DNA of 64,000 nucleotides from Pseudomonas sp. K2I15 (GTDB lineage Bacteria; Pseudomonadota; Gammaproteobacteria; Pseudomonadales; Pseudomonadaceae): assembly GCF_002204795.1 (NCBI RefSeq), contig NZ_NIXO01000005.1, positions 103,005 through 167,004 of the forward strand, read 5' to 3'. Position 1 is the first letter of the stretch; each line of letters starts with the position of its first letter. Position numbers and translations under genes: made by a program. The notes below the pieces were generated by a model, which was given only the letters and a program-made list of their open reading frames with translations, had not been told where the DNA came from and did no database searches. Shown here piece by piece: positions 16,531 through 24,979 of this stretch.

Positions 16531-17298
16531 CTAGGCAGGCAACGCCTTCTCGGCACTGCGCGCCATAATCTGCAAATCCTCAAACGGGTTCCGGCCAATC
16601 AACATGAAGGCATGGGTCGAGCTGGACCAAAACACCACGTTCATGCCGCGACGCTGTTCATTAGCCATGGCCACGGCACCTTTTTTTGCTGCCGTAATAC
16701 AGAGCGCCAACGGGCCGTGGCGCGCATCGAGGTAGGTCAATTGGCCGATCAGTACGCCGTCATAATCGAGGATTTGTGCACGCCTGAACTCCGCGCCCGG
16801 CAGGCTTATCACCTCAGGGTTCAGCGGCAGACCGAGTTGGCGCCCTACCGAACTCAGTTGGGCGATATGGGAGTCGGGATCGGCGCTGAGGTTTTCCAGG
16901 GTTTGGGGCGTGTACAGCGCCATGTATTCGGCGACCGAGGCGCGCCAGCCCGAACCGGGCTCAGGTCGGGGCCACGTCATGAACAGGCGGTCGGCGACCA
17001 CACCGGCCACCGCAAAGCTTGCCGCTACCGCGAGAAACCTGCGTCGACTCAGGGTCGGTGCTTGTGCCGGCGGCAAGGCATCGAGCATCACCTGCAAACG
17101 CTCTGTAGGGGCTTGCTCGAGAACAGAATCGAACGCTGCCTTGAACGGCAAGTCGCCGCGCTTGAGTTGCTCCATCCGGGCCGTCACGGCGGAATCGACC
17201 CCAAGCAGGTTATCGATAAGCTGGCGCTGCTCAGGGTCTAACTCACCGTCCAGATAAGCCACCAGCAGTTCATCCGACGGTAGGGTATTTTGAGTCAT
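16531..17298 (-). CDS. Anti-sigma factor, single-pass membrane protein
   Basis: A 255-residue protein whose N-terminal region (LPSDELLVAYLDGELDPEQR) is the anti-sigma domain typical of ChrR/RsiW-like regulators. A hydrophobic segment at about residues 86-104 (FLAVAASFAVAGVVADRLF) is preceded by SRRRFL, which resembles a twin-arginine motif. The C-terminal part is periplasmic or exported. Its ATG overlaps the ECF sigma gene end by 4 bp, the standard sigma/anti-sigma arrangement, so it should hold that sigma factor inactive until an unknown signal arrives. Confidence 0.88.
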   Translation of the reverse strand: MTQNTLPSDELLVAYLDGELDPEQRQLIDNLLGVDSAVTARMEQLKRGDLPFKAAFDSVLEQAPTERLQVMLDALPPAQAPTLSRRRFLAVAASFAVAGVVADRLFMTWPRPEPGSGWRASVAEYMALYTPQTLENLSADPDSHIAQLSSVGRQLGLPLNPEVISLPGAEFRRAQILDYDGVLIGQLTYLDARHGPLALCITAAKKGAVAMANEQRRGMNVVFWSSSTHAFMLIGRNPFEDLQIMARSAEKALPA

Positions 17299-17804
17299 CG
17301 TCGTTCTCCGCTCGATTTATCCAACAGGCCGCTTGATTGCGCAGTTTCAGCCAGCTTCAAGCGCGCAGCGGCCAGCCGGCTCATCACCGTTCCCACCGGG
17401 ATGTGCAGGACCTCGGCAATTTCCTTGTATGAAAGCCCTTCGACGTAGGCCAGAAAAACCGTTTCCCGCTGCGCTTCGGGCAGTGCATTGACGCGTTTGA
17501 TCACCTGCGCGGCCAGCACTTGGTCCTGAGCCAGGGTTTCGCCATCGAAGGATAACTCCTGCTCCGCATCAACAAACCCCTGCCCTTGCCGCACGCGCTG
17601 CGAGCGCAATTCGTTAAGCCAGATCGAATGCATGATCGTCAGCAACCAGCGGTCCAGCCGCGTGCCGGCCACAAACTGGCCGGCGCGCTCTAGCGCACGC
17701 ACGCAGGTAGCTTGCACCAGGTCATCAGCCACATGCTTTTGTCGCGACAGCACTAAGCCGTATCGCCATAACCGCGGCAACAACTGGCTCAACTCACGGC
17801 GCAA
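17295..17804 (-). CDS. ECF-family RNA polymerase sigma factor
   Basis: Region 2 (LPRLWRYGLVLSRQKHVADDLVQATCVRAL) and region 4 (ALPEAQRETVFLAYVEGLSYKEIAEVLHIPVGTVMSRL) are complete, 169 residues from the TTG at 17804. That is the only conventional start in the frame and has a poor ribosome site. Six codons upstream an ATA (17822-17820) sits 6 bases after GGGAG and would give ITKDAELRRELSQLL, the usual beginning of these sigma factors, so the true start may be ATA or a mutated ATG. It overlaps the anti-sigma gene by 4 bp and follows the TPR gene. Confidence 0.88.
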   Translation of the reverse strand: MRRELSQLLPRLWRYGLVLSRQKHVADDLVQATCVRALERAGQFVAGTRLDRWLLTIMHSIWLNELRSQRVRQGQGFVDAEQELSFDGETLAQDQVLAAQVIKRVNALPEAQRETVFLAYVEGLSYKEIAEVLHIPVGTVMSRLAAARLKLAETAQSSGLLDKSSGERR

Positions 17805-17851
17805 TTCAGCGTCTTTGGTTATGGCTGTCTCCCGACTGTTCGCTCATGCGT

Positions 17852-18403
17852 TTAAGCCTGAGGCGCGGCGGCAATGGCTTCGGCCAGGTCTTCGTACTCT
17901 TCGCAGGTGGTGCTGCACAGGGCTTTGATTTTCACCAGTTGCTCCTGCGCCAGGTCCACGCGGCCCTTGATGACATAGGCCTCACCCAAATACTCACGAA
18001 CCTGTGCGTAGTTGGGGTCCAGTGCCACGGACTTCAGGTAGTAGCTGATGCCTTCATCGGTGCGGCCCAGCTTGCGGGTGGCGTAGCCGCGGTAGTTCAG
18101 GGCCTTGGCGGTGTTCGGGTTTTTCAGGGTATCGAGCAGTGAGAGGGCTTCGTCGTAACGCCCGTCCTTGGCCAGGCGATAGGCGTAATCGGTACGGTCG
18201 GCGTCCGACGTGGCTTTGCTGGTTTGCAGCACGCACTTACCGGTCTTGGTATCCCAGACCTGGCCTTTGGGGCAGTTAGGCTTGGGTGGCGCCGATTCAT
18301 CACCGGAAGCGTGGGCCTGGCCGGCCAATAGCGCGGCGGCCATGCAGGCACCGAAGAACAGAGCGGTGCGGTAACCAACGGCATTTTCGTGGCGATTCTT
18401 CAT
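17852..18403 (-). CDS. Exported tetratricopeptide-repeat protein
   Basis: A 183-residue protein with a signal peptide (TALFFGACMAAALLAGQAHA) followed by PNCPKGQVWDTKTGKCV, a small Cys-containing motif, then two to three TPR units (DYAYRLAKDGRYDEALSLLD, KALNYRGYATRKLGRTDEGI, REYLGEAYVIKGRVDLAQEQ) and a Cys pair near the end (CSTTCEEYEDLAEA). It lies just upstream of the ECF sigma gene on the same strand and downstream of a cytochrome b561 gene. It may be part of an envelope stress or redox unit controlled by the sigma factor. Confidence 0.85.
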   Translation of the reverse strand: MKNRHENAVGYRTALFFGACMAAALLAGQAHASGDESAPPKPNCPKGQVWDTKTGKCVLQTSKATSDADRTDYAYRLAKDGRYDEALSLLDTLKNPNTAKALNYRGYATRKLGRTDEGISYYLKSVALDPNYAQVREYLGEAYVIKGRVDLAQEQLVKIKALCSTTCEEYEDLAEAIAAAPQA

Positions 18404-18446
18404 GGTTGTAATGCTCCGTAACGATAGGGAAAGTACAGCAGCAAAC

Positions 18447-19004
18447 TCAATGTTGAAGGTCGCCCCGAGGGCCAGGCAGCATACGGCGCAACGTGCTGTC
18501 ACGCTTGACGTAGTGATGCCACAGCGCGGCGCAGGCATGCAGCCCGGCGAGCACGATGATCGCCCACGCGACGTTGTTGTGCAGGCCACCCAAAGTGCCA
18601 CGCAGCTCGTGATCAATCACAAACGGCGCGGGGACGGGGAACAGTCCGAAAAAATTGAACGGCTCGCCTTGGGCCCAGCGGAACAGGAAGCCCAGGATTA
18701 CCTGCGTCAGTAGTAACAGGTATAGACAGACGTGGGCGACTTTGGCGGCCATGTTAAGCGCGGGATGGGTGTCGGCCTTTGGGTGATTGCCGCCGAACAG
18801 GCGCCAGAGGATACGTGCAGCAATCAGCACCGCCATGGCGATGCCCAGGGAGATATGGACGGATTGCAGGCCCTTGCGCAGTGGCGTGCCTTTTTCCAGG
18901 TTTTCCCAGATGTGGGCGCTGGCGAACATAAAAATCACCAGGGCGGCGGTCAGCCAGTGGAAGGTGCGGGTCAGGCGGTCGTAGCGGTCGGCGGAGGTGT
19001 TCAT
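18447..19004 (-). CDS. Cytochrome b561-family membrane protein
   Basis: A 185-residue protein with four predicted helices. Haem-ligand histidines are expected in LTRTFHWLTAALVIFMFASAH, SVHISLGIAM and GGLHNNVAWAIIVLAGLHACAALWHHYV, the pattern of bacterial CybB-type di-haem b cytochromes that oxidise quinol. The ATG at 19004 follows AGGAAGCGCCC. It heads the minus-strand group with the TPR, ECF sigma and anti-sigma genes, which suggests an oxidative or redox response. Confidence 0.9.
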   Translation of the reverse strand: MNTSADRYDRLTRTFHWLTAALVIFMFASAHIWENLEKGTPLRKGLQSVHISLGIAMAVLIAARILWRLFGGNHPKADTHPALNMAAKVAHVCLYLLLLTQVILGFLFRWAQGEPFNFFGLFPVPAPFVIDHELRGTLGGLHNNVAWAIIVLAGLHACAALWHHYVKRDSTLRRMLPGPRGDLQH

Positions 19005-19213
19005 GGGCGCTTCCTGGGTGGTCTGTGTGGTGAACACCGCAGTGGGGGGAGTTATTCGGTCGCGAGTGAAAGTTTATGCGAGTGCGACCGGATACAACGC
19101 TTTTGGGCTGGAAGGAAAACACCCAGAAACCAAATCCCTCGCCTCCCACTTCGCGTTTTATGAGACTTACGGCTTATCTGAGCATTACCCACCAGATGAA
19201 ACGCACTTGAAAA

Positions 19214-19230
19214 AGTCCCACCATGGGACT
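19214..19230. promoter_or_regulatory. Palindrome before higB, candidate HigA operator
   Basis: AGTCCCA and TGGGACT are perfect inverted repeats with a 3-bp centre, ending 10 bp before the higB ATG. Antitoxins of this family bind palindromes in their own promoter. The position next to the ribosome site could also make it a translational hairpin. Confidence 0.5.
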
Positions 19231-19240
19231 AGGGTCTTTA

Positions 19241-19543
19241 ATGAGAATCGTCGCTGTCAGCCAACTAAAGACGTTTTGGCAAAAACACCCGGATGCAGAG
19301 CAATCATTCCTCGCCTGGATTGATGAGGTCAAAAAAGCAGACTGGAAGACCCCGGCTGATATCAAGGCTCAGTTTCGTCACGCCAGCGTTCTAAAGAGCC
19401 GGCGGGTCGTGTTCAACATCAGAGGTAACGACTATCGGCTCGTGGTTGCCGTGGCTTATCGCTACGGCGCCCTCTATATCAAATTCGTCGGTACGCATAA
19501 GCAGTACGACGTCATTGATGCCGATACAGTTGAAATGGAGTAA
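19241..19543 (+). CDS. higB: HigB-type mRNA interferase toxin
   Basis: A 100-residue RelE-superfamily toxin of the HigB (E. coli YgjN-like) group: MRIVAVSQLKTFWQKHPDAE, WKTPADIKAQFRHASVLKSR, RVVFNIRGNDYRLVVAVAYR and the terminal KFVGTHKQYDVIDADTVEM are all characteristic. It cleaves mRNA on the translating ribosome. The ATG at 19241 follows AGGG. The antitoxin gene starts 3 bp after its stop, giving the toxin-first order of hig loci. Confidence 0.93.
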   Translation: MRIVAVSQLKTFWQKHPDAEQSFLAWIDEVKKADWKTPADIKAQFRHASVLKSRRVVFNIRGNDYRLVVAVAYRYGALYIKFVGTHKQYDVIDADTVEME

Positions 19544-19546
19544 GCC

Positions 19547-19918
19547 ATGAACATTCGCCCTATTCACACTGAGCAAGACTACCGGGACGCGCTGAAGGCT
19601 GTATCGCCATTGTTCGACAATGAGCCTGAGCCCGGCACGCCTGAAGGCGACTATCTTGATGTGATGATTACACTCATTGAAGCCTACGAAGCGAAGCACT
19701 TCCCGGTGGACTTGCCCAACCCGGTGGACGCCATTCGTTTCAGAATGGAGCAGTCGGGGCTATCTGCGGCTGACCTGGTACCTGCTATTGGCCGACAGAA
19801 TCGGGTTTATGAGGTACTGAATGGAAAGCGGGCTCTTACGCTGCCGATGATTTGGAAGTTGCATGAGATGTTTGGGATTCCGGCAGAAAGCCTGATAAAG
19901 CCAGTAAAGATTGCTTGA
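19547..19918 (+). CDS. higA: HigA-type antitoxin with XRE helix-turn-helix
   Basis: A 123-residue antitoxin. The N-terminal part (DYRDALKAVSPLFDNEPEPG) is the toxin-binding segment and the C-terminal part (QSGLSAADLVPAIGRQNRVY, LTLPMIWKLHEMFGIPAESL) is the XRE-type DNA-binding domain. It neutralises HigB and represses the operon, probably through the palindrome at 19214-19230. An intrinsic terminator follows 11 bp later. Confidence 0.93.
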   Translation: MNIRPIHTEQDYRDALKAVSPLFDNEPEPGTPEGDYLDVMITLIEAYEAKHFPVDLPNPVDAIRFRMEQSGLSAADLVPAIGRQNRVYEVLNGKRALTLPMIWKLHEMFGIPAESLIKPVKIA

Positions 19919-19928
19919 GACCAGAAAC

Positions 19929-19967
19929 GAAAAAGCCCCGTAGTTTATTCAACTACGGGGCTTTTTC
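19929..19967 (+). terminator. Intrinsic terminator after higBA
   Basis: AAAAAGCCCCGTAG and CTACGGGGCTTTTT form a 14-bp stem with a 9-nt loop followed by T residues. It could also end transcription from the tRNA-Ser side, being flanked by A and T runs. Confidence 0.93.
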
Positions 19968-19974
19968 TATGTAA

Positions 19975-20064
19975 TGGCGGAGAGATAGGGATTCGAACCC
20001 TAGGTACCGGTGAAGGTACAACGGATTTCGAATCCGTCCCATTCGGCCACTCTGGCATCTCTCC
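19975..20064 (-). tRNA. tRNA-Ser, anticodon CGA
   Basis: The minus strand from 20064 begins GGAGAGATGCCAGAGTGGCC and ends CTCTCCGCCA, with the CCA encoded. The anticodon stem-loop ACGGATT-CGA-AATCCGT gives anticodon CGA, reading UCG. A long variable arm (TGTACCTTCACCGGTACC) marks a class II tRNA, and the T-arm GGGTTCGAATCCC is standard. It lies between higBA and purC. Confidence 0.97.
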
Positions 20065-20147
20065 AACGGCGCGCATCATAACAGCCTGTTTCGTGGAAGC
20101 AAAGCGCCTAAGCGATTTTTTTCCGTGCTATCAGATGCTTGCGTCGA

Positions 20148-20861
20148 TTACAGCGGTACGCCGAGACGGTTGGCGACTTCTTCGTAGGCTTCGATGACGT
20201 CACCGAGGCCCTGGCGGAAGCGGTCTTTGTCCATCTTCTTGCGGGTGTCTTTGTCCCACAGGCGGCAGCCGTCCGGGCTGAATTCGTCGCCCAGGACGAT
20301 GGAGCCGTCATGGAATACGCCGAATTCGAGTTTGAAGTCCACCAGCAGCAGGCCGGCGTCGTCGAACAGTTTGCTCAGGACGTCGTTGACCTTCAGCGAC
20401 AGTTCTTTCATGCGCGCCAGTTGCTCAGCGGTGCCCCAACCGAATGCCACCACATGGGATTCGTTGATGAACGGGTCACCCTTGGCGTCGTCTTTCAGGA
20501 ACAGTTCGAAGGTGTAAGGATTGAGCTTGAGGCCCTCTTCCACGCCCAAACGCTTCACCAGGCTACCGGCCGCGTAGTTACGCACGACGCACTCGACCGG
20601 GATCATGTCGAGCTTTTTCACCAGGCATTCGTTGTCGCCCAGCAGTTTGTCGAATTGGGTCGGAATGCCGGCCGCTTCGAGTTTCTGCATGATGAAGGCG
20701 TTGAACTTGTTGTTCACCATGCCTTTGCGGTCGAGCTGTTCGATGCGCTTGCCGTCGAACGCCGAGGTGTCGTTGCGAAACAGCAGGATCAAGCGGTTGG
20801 CGTCGTCGGTCTTGTAAACCGATTTGGCTTTGCCGCGGTAGAGTTCTTCACGTTTTTCCAT
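20148..20861 (-). CDS. purC: Phosphoribosylaminoimidazole-succinocarboxamide synthase (SAICAR synthetase)
   Basis: A 237-residue enzyme of purine biosynthesis that joins CAIR and aspartate with ATP to give SAICAR. The start [20 protein letters not shown], the substrate loop [20 protein letters not shown], and [11 protein letters not shown] followed by [16 protein letters not shown] are family signatures; length equals E. coli PurC. It is the last gene of the dapA-bamC-MBL-purC set on the minus strand. Confidence 0.98.
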   Translation of the reverse strand: MEKREELYRGKAKSVYKTDDANRLILLFRNDTSAFDGKRIEQLDRKGMVNNKFNAFIMQKLEAAGIPTQFDKLLGDNECLVKKLDMIPVECVVRNYAAGSLVKRLGVEEGLKLNPYTFELFLKDDAKGDPFINESHVVAFGWGTAEQLARMKELSLKVNDVLSKLFDDAGLLLVDFKLEFGVFHDGSIVLGDEFSPDGCRLWDKDTRKKMDKDRFRQGLGDVIEAYEEVANRLGVPL

Positions 20862-20889
20862 GATGGGCTCCGCTTGCTAAGTAGGTGGG

Positions 20890-21648
20890 CTAGGCGATGT
20901 GTCGCCAGTCGAGCCCTGAATCTTGATCGGCCAGTTGCAGCCAGTCCGGATCGCACCCAAGGGTGTCGACAAAACATTGCCGGGCCAACTGCGGCAGGTT
21001 GTTCTTGCTGCTCAGGTGGGCCAGGACCAGGTGTTGCAGGTCTTGCCAGCCCAACTCATACACCAGGTACGCCGCCTGGTGGTTGTTCAAATGCCCAAAC
21101 TGCCCGCCGACCCGCAGCTTCAGAAAGTTCGGGTAGTGACCACGCGCAAGCAGGTCACGGCAGTGGTTGGACTCAATCATCAATGCATCGAGGTTGCGAT
21201 AACCGTCCAGCACCTTGGCACAGTAGGAACCCAGGTCAGTGAGCAGGCCAAAGCGCCGTTCACCGTCACTGAATACGTATTGCGTCGGCTCCTGGGCATC
21301 GTGGGCCACGGCAATCACATCGATGCTCAAGGCACCAATTTGCAATTGCTCGCCACCGGCCAGCAAACCTGCGGGTTCAATCGGTTTGCGCATCCCGCGC
21401 AAGGTACCGCGACTCAGGTACACCGGAAGATTGTAGCGCCGAGACAGCAAACCCACGCCATGCACGTGGTCGGCATGTTCGTGGGTCACCAGAATCGCAC
21501 TCAGCTGCGTGGGGTGAACCCCTAGGCGCAGCAGGCGTCGCTCGGTTTCTCGCAGGGAGAAACCACAATCCACCAGGACGTACGTGTCGTCGTGGGCTAC
21601 AAGCGTGCCGTTCCCTTGGCTACCGCTGCCGAGAACGGCAAAACGCAT
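20890..21648 (-). CDS. MBL-fold metallohydrolase
   Basis: A 252-residue metallo-beta-lactamase-fold protein. FAVLGSGSQGNGTLVAHDDT and LVTHEHADHVHGVGLLSRR (HxHxDH zinc motif, about residues 56-61), plus a later His and Asp (IAVAHDAQEPTQYVF, LTDLG), match the YycJ/WalJ-like group, conserved beside purC in Pseudomonas. It is cytoplasmic; a nuclease activity is suspected for relatives but the physiological role here is unknown. It is 28 bp upstream of purC and 4 bp downstream of bamC. Confidence 0.9.
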   Translation of the reverse strand: MRFAVLGSGSQGNGTLVAHDDTYVLVDCGFSLRETERRLLRLGVHPTQLSAILVTHEHADHVHGVGLLSRRYNLPVYLSRGTLRGMRKPIEPAGLLAGGEQLQIGALSIDVIAVAHDAQEPTQYVFSDGERRFGLLTDLGSYCAKVLDGYRNLDALMIESNHCRDLLARGHYPNFLKLRVGGQFGHLNNHQAAYLVYELGWQDLQHLVLAHLSSKNNLPQLARQCFVDTLGCDPDWLQLADQDSGLDWRHIA

Positions 21649-21652
21649 CGGA

Positions 21653-22768
21653 TCAGCCCAGGTTGTCCTGAATCACGCCCAACACTTTGCGCGCCACATC
21701 GGCCGGCGCCACGGTGTTGATGTTTTTCTCGACGGTGACTTGCACGCTGTCGCCTACCTTGCTCAAACGAACCTGGTAACGCTCGGCGCGAGTTTCGATC
21801 TCTTCCTTGGTCGGCTTGCTGCCGAACAACTTGCTGAAGAAACCTGGCTCTTCGTCTTTCTTCTCGGCTTTTTCGGCCAAGTTGATGTAGTACAGGCCCA
21901 GGCTGCGGTTGATGTCTTCAACGCGCCATTCGCCGTGTTCCAGCGCGCGGCCGACACTCGACCAGGCGCGGTCCAGGTCTTCACCCAGGTTGAGCACAAC
22001 GTTGCCGCTGCCGTCTTCGCTGAGGCTGACGCGGCTAGGTGTGTCAAAGCTACCGGCAGCGAGCAGCGAAACAGAACCGCCCTTCTCGGAGATACGGCTC
22101 ATGCTGGCGAGCATTTCGTCGACCAGGGCAGCGTCCACGCCGGTGTTGACCGAGCGCGGGGTGAAGTCGACGTTGGCGGTGCTGCCAGCAGGACGCTCGG
22201 CGCTCACCACGTAGACTTCACTGGTGTTGCGTTGCACGCCTGGCTCGATACGCACGCGGATGCGGGCTTCGCTGTCATTGGCTACGCCGCCAGCTTGCAG
22301 GCGCTTGGCCATGGATGCCGACAGTTCGCTGGTGTGCTGCCATGCAGTGGTGAATTCACCGGTCTGCGGGCGTTGCTCATCAATGCGGAAACCGTTGTCC
22401 TGGAAGAACTGTACGGCCACCGGCCAGACTTCGGCAGGTGGGCGCTGGGCCATGACCCAACGGGTGTCGCCGCTCTTCTGCAGGCTGTAGTCGCTGGCAT
22501 CGGCCACGGCCGACAACGGCTGTGGACGCGGCACTTCGTACTCACCCTTGAAGGTGTCGTCGGCCACGTTGCGCGGGATCGGCAGCAACGGGTCAAGGCG
22601 CTTGGCGACATTGACGTCCGACGGCAATTTCATCGGGGCGGTTTGTTGGGCTTCCAGGTAATCGCTACCGCGGTCGCGGAAGTAGCCTTCCGGGCCCCAG
22701 ATCCAACCGCAGCCACTGGTGCTGGAGATAATCAAGGCAAGTGCGGAAAGTCCGGCCAATCGCTTCAT
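21653..22768 (-). CDS. bamC: Outer membrane assembly lipoprotein BamC
   Basis: A 371-residue lipoprotein of the BAM complex, which inserts beta-barrel proteins in the outer membrane. The signal peptide ends in the lipobox SSTSGC (Cys about residue 20). The unstructured start (WIWGPEGYFRDRGSDYLEAQ) contacts BamD, and two helix-grip domains follow, the second ending VEKNINTVAPADVARKVLGV. It lies directly after dapA, the same order as dapA-nlpB in E. coli. Confidence 0.95.
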   Translation of the reverse strand: MKRLAGLSALALIISSTSGCGWIWGPEGYFRDRGSDYLEAQQTAPMKLPSDVNVAKRLDPLLPIPRNVADDTFKGEYEVPRPQPLSAVADASDYSLQKSGDTRWVMAQRPPAEVWPVAVQFFQDNGFRIDEQRPQTGEFTTAWQHTSELSASMAKRLQAGGVANDSEARIRVRIEPGVQRNTSEVYVVSAERPAGSTANVDFTPRSVNTGVDAALVDEMLASMSRISEKGGSVSLLAAGSFDTPSRVSLSEDGSGNVVLNLGEDLDRAWSSVGRALEHGEWRVEDINRSLGLYYINLAEKAEKKDEEPGFFSKLFGSKPTKEEIETRAERYQVRLSKVGDSVQVTVEKNINTVAPADVARKVLGVIQDNLG

Positions 22769-22785
22769 GCGTAGTGCTTCCTCAA

Positions 22786-23664
22786 TTAAACCAGGACGCC
22801 GGACTGGCGCAGGGCCTGTCGCAGCGGTTCGTGACAGGCTTCGCTGAGCCAGGTGAGCGGCAGACGGATACCGTCCGGCATCAGGCCCATCTCATGCAGC
22901 GCCCATTTCACGGGGATAGGGTTGGATTCGATAAACAGGGTTTTGTTGAGCGGTGCCAGTTGTTCGTGGATCGCCCGGGCCTTGACCGCATCACCGGCAA
23001 TAGCAGCGGCGCACAGCTCGCTCATGGCGCGCGGTGCGACGTTGGCAGTCACCGAGATGTTGCCTTTGCCGCCCAACAGGATCAGTTCAACGGCAGTGGC
23101 GTCGTCACCGGAGTACACCAGGAAGTCACTGCTGACGCCGGCCAGGATGTCCTTGGCGCGTTGCAGGTCACCGGTGGCTTCCTTGATACCGATGATGTTC
23201 GGCACGGTGGACAGGCGAATCACGGTCTCGGCCTTCATGTCGCAGGCGGTGCGGCCGGGCACGTTGTAGAGGATCTGCGGGATATCGACGGCTTCGGCGA
23301 TGGCGCGAAAGTGCAGGTACAGGCCTTCCTGGGTCGGCTTGTTGTAGTAAGGCGTCACCAGCAGGCAGGCATCGGCGCCGGCTTTCTTGGCGTTCTTGGT
23401 CAATTCGATCGCTTCGCGGGTCGAATTGGCGCCCGTGCCGGCGATGACAGCAATACGCCCTGCTACGCGCTTGACCACGAACTCGATCACTTCGATGTGT
23501 TCTTCCACATCAAGCGTGGCCGATTCACCCGTGGTGCCGACCGCCACAATGGCGTTGGTGCCCTCTTGCAGGTGGAAGTCCACCAGTTTGCCCAGGCTGT
23601 CCCAGTCGAGATTACCTTGTGCATCCATGGGTGTGACCAGTGCCACCATACTGCCCGCAATCAT
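22786..23664 (-). CDS. dapA: 4-hydroxy-tetrahydrodipicolinate synthase
   Basis: A 292-residue TIM-barrel enzyme that condenses pyruvate with aspartate semialdehyde in lysine and diaminopimelate synthesis. MIAGSMVALVTPMDAQGNLD, AVGTTGESATLDVEEHIEVI, YNVPGRTACDM with its Tyr and Arg, and GIKEATGDLQRA with the Schiff-base Lys are all present. The ATG at 23664 is the family start, with a GGAG-type ribosome site; the longer frame is rejected. Confidence 0.97.
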   Translation of the reverse strand: MIAGSMVALVTPMDAQGNLDWDSLGKLVDFHLQEGTNAIVAVGTTGESATLDVEEHIEVIEFVVKRVAGRIAVIAGTGANSTREAIELTKNAKKAGADACLLVTPYYNKPTQEGLYLHFRAIAEAVDIPQILYNVPGRTACDMKAETVIRLSTVPNIIGIKEATGDLQRAKDILAGVSSDFLVYSGDDATAVELILLGGKGNISVTANVAPRAMSELCAAAIAGDAVKARAIHEQLAPLNKTLFIESNPIPVKWALHEMGLMPDGIRLPLTWLSEACHEPLRQALRQSGVLV

Positions 23665-23924
23665 GCAACCGCTCCTGCCGGAAAAAGAGAGCGGTAATGG
23701 TACTGGCGCCAAGATGCTTGTACAAGCGAAGTACCGCCTGAGGACGCGTTCTGGATCAACTTAGTTCGCCGCAACACCATCATTGGGCCAAAGTGGGGTT
23801 TGATGAAGCTGATTACGTAATGAAAACGCCACCTCCTAGCCCTTGGCGATGGTTTTCGCTACCCTTCATCCTTTGATTGATACTGCTTCATCGTATCGAC
23901 CGCTCATCGCTTTAGGAAGGCTGC

Positions 23925-24485
23925 ATGTCCACCCCCACAGTCCGCGAACAATTCCTTGTCATCAGTGCCCTTGGCGCCAACCCCATGGAGCTGACTAACG
24001 TCCTGTGCCGCGCCAGCCATGAAAACCGCTGCGCCGTCGTGACCTCCCGGCTGACCCGCCATGGCGAGTGCAGTGCGCTGGTCCTGCAGATTTCCGGAAC
24101 CTGGGATGCGCTGGCCCGCCTTGAAACCGGCTTGCCGGGCTTGGCCAAGAAGCATGACTTCACGGTCAACGTGGTGCGCAGTGCCGCCCTGGAGAACCGT
24201 CCCCAGGCGCTGCCTTACGTGGCCTATGTCAGCTCGGCCTACCGTTCGGACATCGTCAACGAGCTGTGCCAGTTCTTTATCGACCACAACGTCGAGCTGG
24301 AAAACCTGACCTGCGACACCTATCAGGCCCCGCAGACCGGCGGCACCATGCTCAACGCCACCTTTACCGTGACCTTGCCTGCCGGCGTGCAAATCAGCTG
24401 GCTGCGCGACCAGTTCCTGGATTTCGCCGATGCCCTGAACCTCGACGCACTGATCGAGCCATGGCGCCCACAGAACCCAATGTAA
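23925..24485 (+). CDS. GcvR-like ACT-domain regulator of the glycine cleavage system
   Basis: A 186-residue protein with two ACT domains. REQFLVISALGANPMELTNV, then TRHGECSALVLQISGTWDAL form the first; PYVAYVSSAYRSDIVNELCQ, then TYQAPQTGGTMLNATFTVTL and PAGVQISWLRDQFLDFADAL form the second, the pattern of GcvR-family proteins that restrain GcvA-dependent activation. It is 10 bp upstream of bcp, a pairing seen in many gamma-proteobacteria, and divergent from dapA. Confidence 0.9.
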   Translation: MSTPTVREQFLVISALGANPMELTNVLCRASHENRCAVVTSRLTRHGECSALVLQISGTWDALARLETGLPGLAKKHDFTVNVVRSAALENRPQALPYVAYVSSAYRSDIVNELCQFFIDHNVELENLTCDTYQAPQTGGTMLNATFTVTLPAGVQISWLRDQFLDFADALNLDALIEPWRPQNPM

Positions 24486-24495
24486 GGAAGCTTTC

Positions 24496-24969
24496 ATGGC
24501 TGTAGTCATCGACAAACCGGTAGCCGACTTCGAAGCCCAGGCCACCAGCGGGCAAACCTTCAGCCTTGCCGGGCTCAAGGGCAAGCAAGTGGTGATCTAC
24601 TTCTACCCGAAAGACAGCACCCCGGGCTGCACCACTGAAGGCCAGGGCTTTCGTGACCAGCACGCAGCGTTCAAGGCCGCCAACACCGAAGTGTTCGGCG
24701 TGTCCCGGGACAGCGTGAAGTCCCACGAGAACTTCAAGGCCAAGCAGGAATTCCCCTTTGAGCTGATCAGCGACAAGGACGAAGCGGTTTGCCAGCTGTT
24801 TGATGTGATCAAGCTGAAGAAGCTGTACGGCAAGGAATACTTGGGGGTTGATCGCAGCACCTTCCTGATCGACAAGGATGGCGTGCTGCGTCAGGAATGG
24901 CGGGGTCTGAAAGTGCCAGGCCATGTGGATGCAGTGCTGGCAGCGGCGCAGGCACTAAACAAAGCCTGA
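24496..24969 (+). CDS. bcp: Peroxiredoxin of the Bcp/PrxQ family
   Basis: A 157-residue thiol peroxidase. The peroxidatic Cys45 lies in YPKDSTPGCTTEGQGFRD. The residue five positions later, Cys50 in E. coli Bcp, is Gln here, so the usual resolving cysteine is missing; another Cys (DEAVCQLFDV, about residue 96) might act instead, or the enzyme may be 1-Cys. The rest of the fold (VFGVSRDSVKSHENFKAKQE, RSTFLIDKDGVLRQEWRG) is intact. It is probably cotranscribed with the GcvR-like gene and is followed by a REPIN. Confidence 0.95.
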   Translation: MAVVIDKPVADFEAQATSGQTFSLAGLKGKQVVIYFYPKDSTPGCTTEGQGFRDQHAAFKAANTEVFGVSRDSVKSHENFKAKQEFPFELISDKDEAVCQLFDVIKLKKLYGKEYLGVDRSTFLIDKDGVLRQEWRGLKVPGHVDAVLAAAQALNKA

Positions 24970-24979
24970 CACCGAACCT

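Noticed and set aside
19214..19967. HigBA as part of a tRNA-Ser-integrated island
   Set aside because: No integrase, no repeat of the tRNA end and no composition shift are visible.
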